A DNA stretch of 64,000 nt, taken from assembly GCF_025264625.1 (NCBI RefSeq), contig NZ_CP093313.1:3782001-3846000 (forward strand), in the 5' to 3' direction. This stretch comes from Occallatibacter riparius. Lineage in GTDB: Bacteria; Acidobacteriota; Terriglobia; Terriglobales; Acidobacteriaceae. The notes beneath the pieces were generated by a model. It made no database searches, had not been told where the DNA came from, and worked only from the letters and a program-made list of their open reading frames with translations. Of this stretch, positions 1 to 7,290 are shown piece by piece. Position 1 is the first letter of the stretch, and each line of letters opens with the position of its first letter. The position numbers and the translations under genes were made by a program.

Positions 1-554
1 TTCTACGCGATGCGTGCGAGCTGAGACGAGACAACAAGTTGGAGAGACCGGGCGATGGCAACAGAAAAGCTCAACGTAGTAATTTCGGGCAGGGACCTCC
101 GAACGACAACGCTTATCTCGAGTTCCTCAAGAAGCAGGCCGACGGTGCGCAACTGGTTTGCTCCGTGTGCACAGTCGCGGTCTTCCTGGCCGGCGCGGGC
201 CTGCTCAACGGACATGTGGCCAGTACGCACTGGGCCTACAGGCCCGGGTTGCGCCTGTTCCCGTGCCATGTGGTCGACGACTACAGGAGATACGTGCAGA
301 GCGGCAATCGTGTGACCGGAGCCGGGATTTCATCTGGCCTTGATGAAGCGCTCTACATCGTGGGTCTGCTTTGCGGCGTGCGCGTCGCGCGCGATGTTCA
401 GTTCAAGATGCAGTACCATCCCCAGCCCGCTTTCCATTGCGGTGATCCGTCGGACACAGACATCAAAGATGATCCGCAAATGATTACCGAGATTGCGGCC
501 GCCTGGGAAGTACAGCAAGCCGTTGAACAAGTGGCCGCCTGGATGAAGAGCTAA
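1..554 (+). CDS. DJ-1/PfpI family protein (isonitrile hydratase-like), 5' end cut off and probably frameshifted
   Basis: The frame ending at 554 encodes the C-terminal two thirds of a ThiJ/PfpI (class I glutamine amidotransferase-like) protein. The nucleophile elbow reads CSVCT, followed by FLAGAGLLNG, THWAYRPGL and a family-typical end QYHPQPAFHCGDP. These match cyclohexyl-isocyanide hydratases, so isonitrile hydration is possible but unproven. The usual Gly after CT is Val here. Upstream coding looks broken: the expected beta-strand (EKLNVVIS) lies in another frame from 55, the GQGPPNDNAYLEFL part continues in this frame from about 91, and that other frame has a TGA at 22-24. A 1-nt deletion near 90 would explain it. 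The gene may therefore be a pseudogene or carry a sequence error. It lies 48 bp before the multicopper oxidase. Confidence 0.6.
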   Translation, partial: LRDACELRRDNKLERPGDGNRKAQRSNFGQGPPNDNAYLEFLKKQADGAQLVCSVCTVAVFLAGAGLLNGHVASTHWAYRPGLRLFPCHVVDDYRRYVQSGNRVTGAGISSGLDEALYIVGLLCGVRVARDVQFKMQYHPQPAFHCGDPSDTDIKDDPQMITEIAAAWEVQQAVEQVAAWMKS

Positions 555-602
555 GCCATTTCAAAACTTGACGCGGTTCTACGCCGCGGATTTGGAGAAG
601 GA

Positions 603-2855
603 ATGAACAAGTTACGCAAGAGAGTGATTCCTCCCGTTTGCATCACAGTGTTGACCTTGGTAACCGCCTTTTCCCTGCACGCACCCTTACTGCTTGCTCA
701 GCAGGCTGCTGCTCCTCACGTTTTTGTCCAGCCGCCTACGCTGGAAGAAACGGCGCCGGCCACAATCGGAGCAAGCAAAGCGCTGCGGTTCACGGCTCCA
801 AGGGAAAAAGAACCCTGCAATCCGCAGGGCGACATTCGCCGTGACGGCAACGATGTCTACGTCCGCCTCGACTACATGCGGGCCAAGTTCACGATTAACA
901 ATCCGGATCCGGACGACCCCTATGGCGGCGAAGATCCCGTGGAACTGCGGTCGTTCGGCGGCTGCCATGCGGGCCCCACCGTCGAGTTGTTGCCAGGCAA
1001 CACCCTGCACTTCGACCTACACAACAATCTGAGCACCGATGATCCCAGCTGCCTGCCTAACCCTCCGGCGGGTCTGTTATTGCCTCCTGGTGTAGGCTGC
1101 TTCAACACCGTGAATCTTCACACGCACGGCCTGCACGTCTCACCCGCGGGCAACAGCGATAACGTTCTGCTCAGCATTGCGCCGCAGACTCACTTCCCCT
1201 ATGAGATCAACATCCCGAGCGATCATCCCGCCGGCACGTTCTGGTATCACGCCCACAACCATGGGTCCACCGCGGTCGACGCTGCCAGTGGCGCCGCAGG
1301 CGCACTCATCATTCGCGGCACTCGCCAGTACAGCAAGAAAGTATTGCCCGACGGAAGCCATCCGCAGGCCGACATCGACACCGTCCTGAATGAGGCACCG
1401 AATGTGCCCATGCCCGAAAAGCTCTTTGTGTTGCAGCAGATTCCTTATGCCTGTTTCAGCAATCCGTCGCTTCAAGGCGGCCCGTGGCAAATGATCTTTA
1501 CCACCAACGGACTGTACACCACCAACAGTCCGTCGAAAGGCGCGAGCAGCCCCGCCAATTCACCATGGGTTTGCCCTAAACCTGACGGCATCAATCACGC
1601 TTCAGTCGGTGTCATTGAGAACTTCAGTTTGCAGATGTTTTCCGCATCCATCTGGGACACGAACGGCCGATTCACCTCGATTAACGGTATTGTCCAACCC
1701 ACCATCGAGGTGCCCGCGGGAGAGATCCAGCGCTGGCGCTTCATACACGCGGGCATCCACGACACGGTCAATCTCCAGGTCGTTCGTGTGACTCACGTGC
1801 CGGTCAACGGGCCTGGCAAGCTGATGGCTGCTGCAGATGCAATGGCGCAATCTGCTCTGCGCGGGAACCGTATCCAACAGGAAGCCGCCGTGTTGGCGCA
1901 GTGCGTTGCCAATCAGAATACGCTGATTCCGCAATTCGAGATCGCTGTCGATGGCCTTACTCGCACCCACATGAAAACCATCGGATACGGCAACGACAAC
2001 GCCTCGAATTATCTGCAGCCCGGATACCGCAGCGACGTGCTTGTGGTCTTTCCCGAGGATGGGGACTACTGCCTGCTTGACCAGGCTGCCCCCAAGTCGC
2101 AGCGGTTTGATCCCACTACAGGCAACGGGGGTGGTGCGGGCCCTTCAAAACCCCAGTTGCTCGCCTACATTCATGTGCGGGGAGGGACAGCCGTCACCGA
2201 GAACCTCGAAACATACGTCAAGAACACCCTGTATAACGCTAACCCCCAGCTTGGCGACGATGAAGTCAGGAACCAGCTGAAGCAAGGTGACCTCACTGCC
2301 TGGGCGCCGTTCTCAAAGGATTTCCCTGCGCCATCGCCCAGCACGCCCGTCCAGCAGGCGTTTTTCAACATCACCAGTCAGGGACAATTTCAGGTCAACA
2401 ACGCCTCATACGATCCCTCTGTGGTCAACATCACCCGCCAGGTCAATACCTCCGACGATTGGGTTTTGAGCGCCGGCGGCGAACCGCACATCTACCACAT
2501 CCATGTGAACCCCTTCGAGATCATGGATGTCCTCAAGGTTGAGAAGGACGGCAAGAAGCGTTCCATCTTCGATGCCAATGGCCATTGCCGTAAGGATCTC
2601 CCCACCGACGAGCTGGAAAACCAGTACTGCAGCATGTACCACGTCTTTCGTGACACAGTGTTTGTCCAGAACGGATACGAAGTGCACACACGGACGTACT
2701 ACGACCGCTACATCGGCGAGTTCGTGATTCACTGCCACATCCTGGATCACGAGGATGCAGGCATGATGCTGAACATCCAGATCGTGCCCAATCTGAACCT
2801 GCCGGGTGGCGGCATGGTCATGAGCGGCATGCAGCATGGTGCTGCCCAACCCTGA
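603..2855 (+). CDS. Secreted multicopper oxidase
   Basis: 750 aa with an N-terminal signal peptide (KR..., hydrophobic to about residue 32, cleavage near AQQ). All four copper-binding clusters are visible: HTHG (H173, H175), YHAHNHG (H216, H218), HIYHIHVNPFE (H629, H632, H634) and HCHILDHEDAGM (H710, C711, H712, H716, M721). Cys711, a His and Met721 form the type 1 site and the rest the trinuclear centre, so the enzyme should couple one-electron oxidation of phenols or metals to O2 reduction in the periplasm. It is longer than a three-domain laccase (about 500-600 aa), with loops between cupredoxin domains. The tail is Met/His-rich (GGGMVMSGMQHG), as in copper-handling oxidases. It lies 85 bp before a tyrosinase in the same direction, probably one transcription unit. 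Substrate unknown. Confidence 0.9.
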   Translation: MNKLRKRVIPPVCITVLTLVTAFSLHAPLLLAQQAAAPHVFVQPPTLEETAPATIGASKALRFTAPREKEPCNPQGDIRRDGNDVYVRLDYMRAKFTINNPDPDDPYGGEDPVELRSFGGCHAGPTVELLPGNTLHFDLHNNLSTDDPSCLPNPPAGLLLPPGVGCFNTVNLHTHGLHVSPAGNSDNVLLSIAPQTHFPYEINIPSDHPAGTFWYHAHNHGSTAVDAASGAAGALIIRGTRQYSKKVLPDGSHPQADIDTVLNEAPNVPMPEKLFVLQQIPYACFSNPSLQGGPWQMIFTTNGLYTTNSPSKGASSPANSPWVCPKPDGINHASVGVIENFSLQMFSASIWDTNGRFTSINGIVQPTIEVPAGEIQRWRFIHAGIHDTVNLQVVRVTHVPVNGPGKLMAAADAMAQSALRGNRIQQEAAVLAQCVANQNTLIPQFEIAVDGLTRTHMKTIGYGNDNASNYLQPGYRSDVLVVFPEDGDYCLLDQAAPKSQRFDPTTGNGGGAGPSKPQLLAYIHVRGGTAVTENLETYVKNTLYNANPQLGDDEVRNQLKQGDLTAWAPFSKDFPAPSPSTPVQQAFFNITSQGQFQVNNASYDPSVVNITRQVNTSDDWVLSAGGEPHIYHIHVNPFEIMDVLKVEKDGKKRSIFDANGHCRKDLPTDELENQYCSMYHVFRDTVFVQNGYEVHTRTYYDRYIGEFVIHCHILDHEDAGMMLNIQIVPNLNLPGGGMVMSGMQHGAAQP

Positions 2856-2940
2856 TCGGCGTTCAGTCGGCGCCAAACCGATTGAGCGCTTTCCTTGCGA
2901 TCGATCAAGACGATCCAAATTTGTTAGCCAAGGTGAAACG

Positions 2941-4581
2941 ATGACACTACAATTCGCAGCATCTTCCCGACGCACATTCCTCAAGACCGCAACTGCCGGC
3001 GCGGCAGCGGCGGCTTTTGCCGGCCCGTTCGCATTGGCAGAACCGCGCGCCAAATGGACTCGCTGGAACGTAACCAGTCCGCAAGGCCAGAGGGCTCTCG
3101 CCACTTACAAGCGGGCTGTCGAAAAGATGATCAAACTTCCACCCGACGATCCGCATAACTGGTTCCGAAACGCCTTCGTTCACCTGATGGATTGTCCGCA
3201 CGGCAATTGGTGGTTCTACGTATGGCATCGTGGCTACCTCGCGAATTTCGAAAAGATCATCCGCAACGTGAGCAGCGATCAGAGTTTTGCTATCCCCTAC
3301 TGGGACTGGACCGCGCTGCCCGAGATACCCGCTCCGATGTTCGCCGATGCACTCACGCCGCGGAGTCCGGCGTTCCTTCCCTACAACAAGGACCTCGACA
3401 CCTTCACCGCCTACATCAAAGCGCCGCTGAACAAGTACTGGGACACGTTGAACTCCGATCAGCGGGCCCAACTGGACAAGCGCGGGTATAAGTCGTTCGA
3501 CAATCTATGGAATGACGTTGACGGCTACGATCCGAAAACAAAGAAGGTGGTGCCCGGCAACATCGGATTCGCTGCCAATGCAAGATCGCGCTATCTCACC
3601 GCTGGCAATCCCAAGCTCAACAATCGCACCGCGTTCGATGTCAGCCTGCCGACACTCAACTTCGGCCTCGCAGCACCGGACTTCATATCAACCGCTGCAG
3701 AGATGAGCTTCAACAGCTCCCAAAAGTCCTCTCACAACGACCCGGCGGGGGGCACCGGAAGTTTCTTCTCAACCCTCGAAGGCCTGCCGCACAACCAGAT
3801 TCACAACTACATCGGCGGAGTTGGCCCCTGGGATCCTGGCCCTTACGGCAACATGACCAATTTCCTGTCGCCGGTGGATCCAGTCTTCTTCCTGCATCAC
3901 GCCAACATCGATCGCCTGTGGGATGTTTGGACCCGTAAACAGATGAAGCAGGGTCAACCTTACCTGCCCACCGGCTCCGATTGGAGTTCCTACAAGGACG
4001 AGCCATTCCTCTTCTTCGTCAGCGGCGATAGAAAATACCTCACCAACGGCAAAGCCGAGGAGTACGTTTCCATGGCTCCCTTCGATTACGACTACCAGCC
4101 CGGCTCCGGTGAGGACGTCATCGTCAGCGCGGCTCCGCCAACGCTCAAGTCTGCGCCGCCGATTGCCGCCACGGTTCAAGCCAACTCGGCAAGCCTCTCC
4201 CTGCCCAAGGCGGCGCTTCGCTCTCACCTGGCGCAGCCCAACGTATCCAGGCTGGCTGCACTGATCACCTTGCCGCACCCGGCGCCAGATGGCAGCGAGC
4301 GCGAATTCGACATCGTGGTTGGCGCTCCAGCAGGCATAACGCAGGCCGACCCTGGCAGCCCGTACTATGCAGGAACCATTTCGTTCTTCGGCAATATGGT
4401 CAGCATGCCTGAGATGGAGATGGACTCTACCTTCGTGGTGCCGCTGCCGCACAATAAAGGGCTGCTCACCTCGGCAAACGCGGCCGCCGAAAACGTCCCC
4501 GTGAGCGTTCGCGTCCTGCCATCAAGCGGCAAGGCCGGCTCTGCTCCCGTTTTGAAGTCGGTAGTAGTCAAAGCCAGATAG
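2941..4581 (+). CDS. Tat-exported tyrosinase / polyphenol oxidase
   Basis: 546 aa. I start at ATG 2941, preceded by AAGGTGAAACG, because the protein then begins with a twin-arginine signal (SSRRTFLKTATAG, hydrophobic to about residue 35). The longer frame from 2836 overlaps the previous gene. CuA is H81, H87 and H96 in CPHGNWWFYVWHR. CuB is H284 and H288 in HNQIHNYIGG plus H319/H320 in FFLHHANIDRLW. After the catalytic domain comes a section like the DWL domain of plant polyphenol oxidases (SDWSSYKDEPFLFFV, about residues 345-390), then a KFDV-like beta domain to the end. That domain caps the active site in plant-type enzymes. It should oxidise mono- or diphenols to quinones outside the cytoplasm; Tat export fits folding with copper beforehand. 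Followed after 6 nt by a small exported protein. Confidence 0.9.
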   Translation: MTLQFAASSRRTFLKTATAGAAAAAFAGPFALAEPRAKWTRWNVTSPQGQRALATYKRAVEKMIKLPPDDPHNWFRNAFVHLMDCPHGNWWFYVWHRGYLANFEKIIRNVSSDQSFAIPYWDWTALPEIPAPMFADALTPRSPAFLPYNKDLDTFTAYIKAPLNKYWDTLNSDQRAQLDKRGYKSFDNLWNDVDGYDPKTKKVVPGNIGFAANARSRYLTAGNPKLNNRTAFDVSLPTLNFGLAAPDFISTAAEMSFNSSQKSSHNDPAGGTGSFFSTLEGLPHNQIHNYIGGVGPWDPGPYGNMTNFLSPVDPVFFLHHANIDRLWDVWTRKQMKQGQPYLPTGSDWSSYKDEPFLFFVSGDRKYLTNGKAEEYVSMAPFDYDYQPGSGEDVIVSAAPPTLKSAPPIAATVQANSASLSLPKAALRSHLAQPNVSRLAALITLPHPAPDGSEREFDIVVGAPAGITQADPGSPYYAGTISFFGNMVSMPEMEMDSTFVVPLPHNKGLLTSANAAAENVPVSVRVLPSSGKAGSAPVLKSVVVKAR

Positions 4582-4587
4582 GGAACT

Positions 4588-4968
4588 ATGTTTGTTCTGC
4601 ATCTGCTGATGGCGGTTTTCTTGTTGGGATACTCTGCGGATGGAAGTCCGACCCGCAGAGTGTCCCTCACGCTGCCCCACCCCCCTGCTACCGGCGAAAC
4701 CATCTGGCTCAAAGTCGAAGTCGGGGAGATCGGCCACAATCAAGTTCACGTCACCACATCCAGTGGGCGGGAACTCGGGACCATTTCAACCTACGGCGTC
4801 AAATCAGGAAAGCCGGCGGGGACTTATACCTTGCCGGTGCCGGCAGATGCAATGTCAGGCACTCACCTGACTGTTCTTCTCTCTATTATCCAAGGCCGGA
4901 CGGAACACGCCGCCAGTCTGCGTGAGGTGAAGGCGGTCAGCATCGGCCTGCGACCGGCAAAACCATAG
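4588..4968 (+). CDS. Small exported protein in the tyrosinase operon
   Basis: 126 aa, starting 6 nt after the tyrosinase stop, so almost certainly co-transcribed with it. A short N-terminal hydrophobic stretch (FVLHLLMAVFLLGYSADG) looks like a signal peptide. The rest is predicted beta-rich, with no Cys and only three His, so a copper chaperone of the classical CxxC or Met/His-rich type is unlikely. I do not recognise a family. The C-terminal beta segments resemble the KFDV-like tail of the preceding tyrosinase in style (LTLPHPPATG here, ITLPHPAPDG there). A partial duplication of that C-terminal domain, or a separately encoded caddie/assembly partner, is therefore possible; this is inference. 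Confidence 0.7.
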   Translation: MFVLHLLMAVFLLGYSADGSPTRRVSLTLPHPPATGETIWLKVEVGEIGHNQVHVTTSSGRELGTISTYGVKSGKPAGTYTLPVPADAMSGTHLTVLLSIIQGRTEHAASLREVKAVSIGLRPAKP

Positions 4969-5015
4969 CTGTCCTGCGATCCTGTTGATGGCAACGGCTG
5001 AGAATAGAAGCCATA

Positions 5016-5036
5016 TGGCGGAGGGAGAGGGATTCG
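5016..5036. repeat. attL-like duplicate of the tRNA-Ser 3' end
   Basis: TGGCGGAGGGAGAGGGATTC plus a final G is identical over 21 nt to 5878-5898. On the minus strand it spells half of the T arm, the acceptor strand, the discriminator G and CCA. The match stops after it, so this is a tRNA fragment, not a second tRNA gene. Confidence 0.8.
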
Positions 5037-5122
5037 GATTTCCGAGCTGTACTGAAAACACGTAACTTATTCTGTTTTCAATGCCGCTACAAACGCACAA
5101 AACGGTGGAAACGCGGCTTCGG

Positions 5123-5142
5123 AGTACGTATTGAGTACACGG
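5123..5142. repeat. Inner direct repeat, left copy
   Basis: AGTACGTATTGAGTACACGG, matched by 5811-5830 (AGTACGTATTAGGTACACGA) with 17 of 20 identities. Both copies lie just inside the tRNA-derived ends of the mini-element and contain GTAC twice. They could be recombinase arm sites or replication/excision signals; function unknown. Confidence 0.6.
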
Positions 5143-5188
5143 AATTTCGAGGGCGTTCGCGGCAATTGTGAAGTGCGATCATAGAAGC

Positions 5189-5350
5189 ATGGGATTCAAG
5201 GAAAGCTTATTGCGCGGAAGAATTGATGGGCTGAAGAAGAATATTGCCCGTTGTGAGGAGCGTGGCGAAGACCCGCAACGCATCAAGAACCTCAAGGAAC
5301 TCCTCGCTGCTACGGAGCGTGAACTCGAACAGCGAACGAACCCGAAGTAG
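5189..5350 (+). CDS. Small helical protein in the tRNA-Ser mini-element
   Basis: 53 aa from ATG 5189 (a GTG at 5168 in frame would add 7 aa). The protein is almost all charged helix: heptad-like Leu/Ile spacing (LLRGRIDGLKKNIARC, IKNLKELLAATERELE) suggests a short coiled coil or helical hairpin. No signal peptide, no membrane segment, no recognised family. The ribosome site is weak (GAAG). Its place inside the integrated segment suggests a mobile-element accessory protein. It may be expressed with the 92-aa ORF 110 bp downstream. Confidence 0.45.
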   Translation: MGFKESLLRGRIDGLKKNIARCEERGEDPQRIKNLKELLAATERELEQRTNPK

Positions 5351-5433
5351 AGCGAAGTCGCATCGGGCTTTTCTGGGGATAACTGCGCCTTGCAATTTCC
5401 TGCCAGTTTGCTTTAGTGAAGTGGGTCGTTCTT

Positions 5434-5762
5434 TGAAAACTTGGGGCAACAATCAACAAAATGCCAGACCATAGCGCGAACGTTGCGATGCACCCGAATG
5501 GGTTGCCGATCGAAGAAACCGTTTCTCATATTAGGCGAGGAATAAAAGCGTATGCGGTCTTAACAAGGGACTGCTTGAAAGACCATCCGCATTGGAAGAG
5601 CGAAACGGATGGAATCGAAGATCCTGCGGAGATGAAGGCGAACCTTATGCTCTGTTATCGCCATCTCGAAGATGTCGCAATGCGATTAGGAAAAGTATTG
5701 CAAGCGAAAGACGGCGGGAAGTCGGTCTACGACAAATAAAAACTAATCGCCCCAAGTTTTCA
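5434..5762. repeat. 14-bp perfect inverted repeat bracketing a small gene
   Basis: TGAAAACTTGGGGC at 5434-5447 is the exact reverse complement of GCCCCAAGTTTTCA at 5749-5762. The two arms enclose only the 92-aa ORF (5461-5739). AGTGAAGTG also occurs just outside both arms (5415-5423 and 5762-5770). The arms could pair in an mRNA spanning the gene, or mark the ends of a cassette. Confidence 0.75.
5461..5739 (+). CDS. 92-aa two-helix protein, possible Acb2/Tad1-type hairpin
   Basis: 92 aa, ATG 5461. An N-terminal helix (about residues 20-40, IRRGIKAYAVLTRDCLKDHP) and a second helix (about residues 55-82, ANLMLCYRHLEDVAMRLGKV) are followed by AKDGGKSVYDK. Phage-borne Acb2-type proteins, which bind cyclic (oligo)nucleotide signals and block CBASS/Thoeris defence, have a helical hairpin of similar outline: IR..K..A....P, then A...HLE.A.M...K. 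The match here is from memory of that pattern, not a search, so function is a hypothesis. The alternative is an uncharacterised phage accessory protein. The gene is flanked closely by the 14-bp inverted repeat and lies in the tRNA-Ser mini-element, which fits a phage or satellite origin. Confidence 0.55.
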   Translation: MPDHSANVAMHPNGLPIEETVSHIRRGIKAYAVLTRDCLKDHPHWKSETDGIEDPAEMKANLMLCYRHLEDVAMRLGKVLQAKDGGKSVYDK

Positions 5763-5810
5763 GTGAAGTGTATCGAAACGATTTGCTTTCACCAGCTTGC
5801 AGCATATCTA

Positions 5811-5830
5811 AGTACGTATTAGGTACACGA
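5811..5830. repeat. Inner direct repeat, right copy
   Basis: AGTACGTATTAGGTACACGA, partner of 5123-5142 (17 of 20 identical), 48 bp before the tRNA 3' end. See the left copy. Confidence 0.6.
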
Positions 5831-5877
5831 AAAACGACGAAACCGCGCTAACATGCGCGATTTGTTGTACTTGTAAC

Positions 5878-5967
5878 TGGCGGAGGGAGAGGGATTCGAA
5901 CCCCCGGTACCCTTTCAGGCACAACGGTTTTCAAGACCGCCGGTATCAACCGCTCACCCATCCCTCC
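5878..5967 (-). tRNA. tRNA-Ser(UGA), CCA encoded
   Basis: Read on the minus strand the 90-nt gene starts GGAGGGA and ends TCCCTCCG-CCA, giving a perfect 7-bp acceptor stem, discriminator G and genomic CCA. The anticodon loop is CTTGAAA with anticodon TGA closed by CGGT/ACCG. A long variable arm (class II, TGTGCCTGAAAGGGTACC region) and GGTTCGAAT T loop are present. All are serine tRNA features. Its 3' 21 nt are duplicated at 5016-5036, so it served as an integration target. Confidence 0.95.
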
Positions 5968-6064
5968 GCGTGGGTTGGTGGGGACCCCACCAGTTTACCG
6001 CAATTGCGCATTTTTCCCGCGGCGGCACATCGCGGCGCGCTTGCCGTCCATCTGCCGGACCGGC

Positions 6065-7027
6065 CTAACGCCCCGCCGGCAGATCGAAGCTGTACATGAA
6101 CGAGAAGGAAAAAATGGGATAGATGTGCACAACATCAAGGTTATGGCGCCACTTCTTCAGCGCGTTATCTAGACTGCTCTGGAACGCCGCTCCGACGGGA
6201 GTGCTTGTATCCGCCACGTTGCTGCATTGAGTCTGTTGCTTGTCTTGGCACACCCAGCCCGACACGGCAACGTTCAGCGTCGGCGGGCCGGCAAAAGCCA
6301 CGCCAAATTCCGACGGGAAAGACCAATGCCGATGCGAGCGGGGAATGAAGTTCCCGAATCCGCCGGTGGCGGTGAATGCAGGCGTGTGGGAGTGCAGGCC
6401 GAGATCGGCCTTTCCGGTCAGTGGCGTTGCGCCTGTCACCGAGTTCTCTGTCGCCGAATAGTATTCCTTTCCGTCGATGGTCACCTTCGTGCCGCCGGTC
6501 AGGTTGACATCCGCGGAAATGCGATTGCCGTCGTAGAAGCGCAGACCGGGGCTGAGGCGCCAGACGCTCTTTGTGGGATACCAATCCACCGAAGCGCCAA
6601 GGGTGGCAAGATGAAAATCGCCATTCACGTTGAAGCCGTTGATCTCCATGTGGCCGGTGTTGTAGAAGAACCAGCTCGAGTCAACGCGCGCATCCAGGCG
6701 CTCGCCCAGAATCACGACGCCTTTTGCCCCGATGCCTCCAGGCGAGATTCCGCTGCCAATGGCGAAACGTGAAAGGAATCCGAAGTGCTCCTCCATGCCC
6801 GGCGGTGTGAATGGTGCTTCACGTCCCGCCGGTGAAGGGGCGGGCGGATCAGGAAGCCCCCCTTCCGAAGAAGAGAATGCCACTGGCGAAAGCGGCTGAG
6901 ACGCCACAGGAGCCGGGGTGGGAGAGGGGGCGGACGCGAAGTACTGTGCGTCCATTTGGCTGGCGGAACCGAGCAACAAAACTGCCCACGCGCAGCTGAA
7001 AAAGGTCAGCAGAAGCGGCTTTCTCAC
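6065..7027 (-). CDS. Outer-membrane beta-barrel protein
   Basis: 320 aa when started at GTG 7027, which has AAGGAAA 6 nt upstream and gives a clean signal peptide (RKPLLLTFFSCAWAVLLLGSA, cleavage near MDAQ). The longer frame to 7210 adds a charged non-coding-looking stretch. After a Pro/Ser-rich linker (about residues 25-75) the protein shows alternating beta-strand patterns with aromatic girdles and ends in SFSFMYSFDLPAGR, typical of an outer-membrane barrel. Only two Cys, near residue 265-275. Function unknown: a small porin or surface-adhesion barrel, the kind of orphan OmpA-N-like protein common in Acidobacteriota. Transcribed alone, divergent from the LacI regulator. Confidence 0.75.
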   Translation of the reverse strand: MRKPLLLTFFSCAWAVLLLGSASQMDAQYFASAPSPTPAPVASQPLSPVAFSSSEGGLPDPPAPSPAGREAPFTPPGMEEHFGFLSRFAIGSGISPGGIGAKGVVILGERLDARVDSSWFFYNTGHMEINGFNVNGDFHLATLGASVDWYPTKSVWRLSPGLRFYDGNRISADVNLTGGTKVTIDGKEYYSATENSVTGATPLTGKADLGLHSHTPAFTATGGFGNFIPRSHRHWSFPSEFGVAFAGPPTLNVAVSGWVCQDKQQTQCSNVADTSTPVGAAFQSSLDNALKKWRHNLDVVHIYPIFSFSFMYSFDLPAGR

Positions 7028-7290
7028 GATCAATTTCCTTTTGCTTTTATTTGGGGCCTGGGGGAAAAGCCACTGCAAAAGAGGGGACTCGCTGCCGTGG
7101 GTTTTTTTGAACTCGTGCTCTAAACGTATCTCAAATCCTATTTCGAGACCAGGGCGCACGCAAGAACCCAGATGTGGATCATTGGCTGACGATGTTCCCA
7201 TGTGGTACATCCCTCAATTCGTTGTTGCATGATTGCGCCAGGCTTATTGATACTGCGTAACTTGATACGAGAGTGTTACAAAAGGAGTGC

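Larger units (their letters stand above)
5016..5877. mobile_element. tRNA-Ser-associated integrated mini-element or remnant
   Basis: The segment is bounded on the left by a 21-bp exact copy of the 3' end of tRNA-Ser (5016-5036) and on the right by the tRNA itself, whose CCA end is at 5878-5880. That is the standard geometry of integration into a tRNA 3' end. Inside are two small plus-strand ORFs, an imperfect direct repeat just inside both ends (5123-5142, 5811-5830) and a 14-bp inverted repeat around the second ORF. No integrase is present. Base composition looks poorer in GC than the flanks (estimate by eye). It is either a decayed island or a satellite needing an integrase in trans. Confidence 0.65.

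Noticed and set aside
5016..5036. A second tRNA gene
   Set aside because: Only the 21 nt of the 3' half match; no anticodon arm or 5' acceptor strand follows, so it is an attachment-site copy.
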